NCBI GenBank assembly: GCA_029880285.1
Contig: JAOUOS010000002.1
Coordinates: 124,001-188,000, forward strand
From: Spirochaetia bacterium
Lineage (GTDB): Bacteria; Spirochaetota; Leptospiria; Turneriellales; JAOUOS01
Direction of reading: 5' to 3'
DNA length: 64,000 nt
How positions within the stretch are numbered: position 1 is the stretch's first letter; every line of letters starts with the position of its first letter. Shown here piece by piece: positions 62,133 to 64,000 of this stretch. The position numbers and the translations under genes were made by a program. The notes beneath the pieces were generated by a model, which saw nothing but the letters and a program-made list of their open reading frames with translations, was not told where the DNA came from and made no database searches.

Positions 62133-64000
62133 TTAGTTTGAACTTTCTTCTTCAGACCCTGGCTTTTCTTTTATGGGTTCATCTTTTTTTATATCATCGA
62201 AACTTCGCAGTTTTTCAACTTTCTTATAAACTTCCAGTATATCATCTTGTTTAACATCATTATATCCGTCTATTAAAATACCACACTCAAAACCTTCTTT
62301 AACTTCGCTTACATCATCTTTAAATCTTTTCAAGGTTTTTATTTTGCCGTCATAAATTACTTTACCTTCTCTTATGACTCTTATACCGCTGCTTCTTTCA
62401 ATGATGCCATTTGTAACCATGCATCCGCATATAGTACCCAAGCCTGAAATTTTATACAATTCGCGCACCTGCGCCTCACCCGTATTTTCTTCGTTAATTT
62501 CAGGTGACAGCATTCCTGATATCGCCAGCTTTATGTCGTCAATAGCTTGATAAATAATATTATAATATTTTATTTCTACGCCTTCTTTTGAAGCGATCTC
62601 ACGCACCCTCGCGTTTGCCCTTGTTCCAAAACCAATAATTACAGCATTGGCAGCTGAAGCAAGCATTACATCAGATTCAGTTATCTCTCCTGTTCCGCCG
62701 AAAATAACCGAAATTTTTACTTCTTTACTTGATAATTTTTCAAGTGAAGTCTGTAAAGCCTCAACAGAACCTCTTACATCGGCTTTAATTATAATTTTAA
62801 ATTCAGTACTTTTACCTTCTTCTATAATTTCATTTAAATTTTCAAGCTTAACTTTTTTTATCTGCTGAGCCTGCTCTCTTCGGCTTAACTCCTGCCTTTT
62901 TTCCATTATTTCTTTGGCGGCCTTTTCTGAATCCATTACATGAAATGAATCTCCCGCGTTAGGAACCCCTGTTAAACCTAATATTTCAACCGGCGTAGAA
63001 GGCGTTGCTTCTTTTATAGCCGTGCCTCTATCACTGACCATCGCCCTAACTCGGCCGCCTACAAGACCAACAACAAAAGGATCGCCCTGTTTTAATTTAC
63101 CATTAGTGACTAAAACGGTAGCGATGGGGCCCCTGCCTTGATCTAATTTTGCTTCTACTACGGTACCTACGGCTTTTTTAGAGTGGCTTGCCTTAAGCTC
63201 TTTAATTTCTGCTGTAGTTAAAATTATATCTTCCAGTTTATCTAAATTTATTCCCTTTAGGGCAGATACTTCAACTATGGGAGTATTGCCTCCCCATTCT
63301 TCGGGAACTAACTCATACTGGGTAAGAGCCTGCTTTATTTTTTCGGGATTGGCACCCATAACATCAATTTTATTTATTGCTACAATAATAGGCACATTGG
63401 CGTCTTTCGCGTGATGAATGGCCTCTATAGTCTGCGGCATAATGCCATCGTCAGCTGCCACAACAAGAACAACAATATCTGTGACCTGAGCGCCTCTCGC
63501 TCGCATAGCCGTAAAAGCTTCATGACCCGGAGTATCTAAAAAAGTAATTTTACCCTTTGGCGTTTGAACCTGATAAGCACCAATATGCTGAGTAATACCG
63601 CCAGCTTCAAGCGCTACCTGATCAGTTTTTCGAAGAGCATCTAAAAGTTTTGTTTTACCATGATCTACATGCCCCATCACAGTAACAACGGGCGGGCGTA
63701 TTTCGAGTTCTGAATCTTCATCTATTTCATCTTTTATAATAGTTTCTTCATATAGTGATATAACATTTACATGACACCCATATTCTGAAGCCGCCAAAGA
63801 AGCCGTATCGGCGTCAATTGACTGAGTAATAGTGGCCATGACTCCTAAGTGCATTAGTTTAGTAATTAAGTCAGATGTCTTTACGTTCATTTTACGAGCC
63901 AATTCACCTACCTGAATATATTCAGTAATACTTATTTCTTTAGGTATTGAAGAATATGCTGAATTCTCAAAACTTTTTCTTTCTGGTGATTCTGACTGAT
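62133..64000 (-). CDS. infB: Translation initiation factor IF-2, 5' end beyond window
   Basis: At least 622 codons are visible; the frame is open to the window edge. An IF2-N domain starts ISITEYIQVGELARKMNVK. G1 [17 protein letters not shown] and NKID mark the G domain, and domains II to IV with the fMet-tRNA-binding C-terminus follow. The first residues visible (SESPERKSFENSAY) are part of the linker. It is followed by rbfA. Confidence 0.97.
   Translation of the reverse strand, partial: QSESPERKSFENSAYSSIPKEISITEYIQVGELARKMNVKTSDLITKLMHLGVMATITQSIDADTASLAASEYGCHVNVISLYEETIIKDEIDEDSELEIRPPVVTVMGHVDHGKTKLLDALRKTDQVALEAGGITQHIGAYQVQTPKGKITFLDTPGHEAFTAMRARGAQVTDIVVLVVAADDGIMPQTIEAIHHAKDANVPIIVAINKIDVMGANPEKIKQALTQYELVPEEWGGNTPIVEVSALKGINLDKLEDIILTTAEIKELKASHSKKAVGTVVEAKLDQGRGPIATVLVTNGKLKQGDPFVVGLVGGRVRAMVSDRGTAIKEATPSTPVEILGLTGVPNAGDSFHVMDSEKAAKEIMEKRQELSRREQAQQIKKVKLENLNEIIEEGKSTEFKIIIKADVRGSVEALQTSLEKLSSKEVKISVIFGGTGEITESDVMLASAANAVIIGFGTRANARVREIASKEGVEIKYYNIIYQAIDDIKLAISGMLSPEINEENTGEAQVRELYKISGLGTICGCMVTNGIIERSSGIRVIREGKVIYDGKIKTLKRFKDDVSEVKEGFECGILIDGYNDVKQDDILEVYKKVEKLRSFDDIKKDEPIKEKPGSEEESSN

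Overview
The window is a 64 kb piece of a low-GC (about 30 % by eye) Gram-negative-type bacterial chromosome. An outer membrane is indicated by lpxD, a Skp/OmpH-like chaperone, an OmpA-family protein and several lipoproteins. A spirochaete-like lineage fits best. The EF-Tu G domain carries an ATSHQEY segment that I associate with Leptospira-type EF-Tu, S14 is the short zinc type, SpoVG is present, and there is a CHASE2 adenylate cyclase and an HD-GYP protein. This placement is an inference from remembered families and could be wrong at phylum level.

Layout. 1-2353: the 5' part of a large cysteine-rich (DUF4215-type repeat) lipoprotein. 2592-10318: small housekeeping and signalling genes, namely stand-alone CoaB with a nucleoside-phosphorylase-like protein, a ferredoxin, a cNMP-binding regulator, a PC4-like protein, a HIT protein, a small zinc-ribbon protein, a CHASE2 cyclase, and an ECF sigma factor with a FecR-like membrane partner. 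10502-13148: an MnmA-related PP-loop enzyme, Der and tRNA-Leu(GAG). 13200-30039: one uninterrupted minus-strand tuf-S10-spc-alpha ribosomal cluster (tuf, rpsJ through rplQ, with secY, adk and map) that lacks infA at its usual place. Three of its ribosomal proteins (S5, L15, L17) have long charged low-complexity tails.

30478-34441: an HD-GYP protein and the maturation genes hypC, hypD, hypE and hypA, with no hydrogenase structural gene. 34442-36399: a histidine kinase split by a frameshift at a T9 tract and flanked by two direct copies of a degenerate repeat, each ending in a promoter-like sequence. 36400-47134: mostly unrecognised or envelope genes, including a large exported propeller protein coupled to a membrane sensor-like protein, and an OmpA/PD40 protein. 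47244-53157: hisD, a low-molecular-weight phosphatase, an FtsB/DivIC-like protein, rhomboid, uvrB.

53285-57547: spoVG, then the most unusual locus. Split transketolase N and C subunits overlap a RuBisCO-like protein by 4-bp junctions and are followed closely by a phosphatidylserine-synthase-type enzyme. 57635-61822: envelope proteins, Skp/OmpH (apparently without a normal start codon), lpxD and ruvX. 61828-64000: rbfA and the truncated infB.

How the parts may work together. The ribosomal block with der, rbfA and infB is a growth and translation core. The cyclase and the cNMP-binding protein may form a cAMP axis. The Skp-LpxD pair with neighbouring lipoproteins serves outer-membrane assembly. 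The transketolase/RuBisCO-like/Pss operon looks like an uncharacterised sugar-phosphate route and is the best candidate here for a new system.
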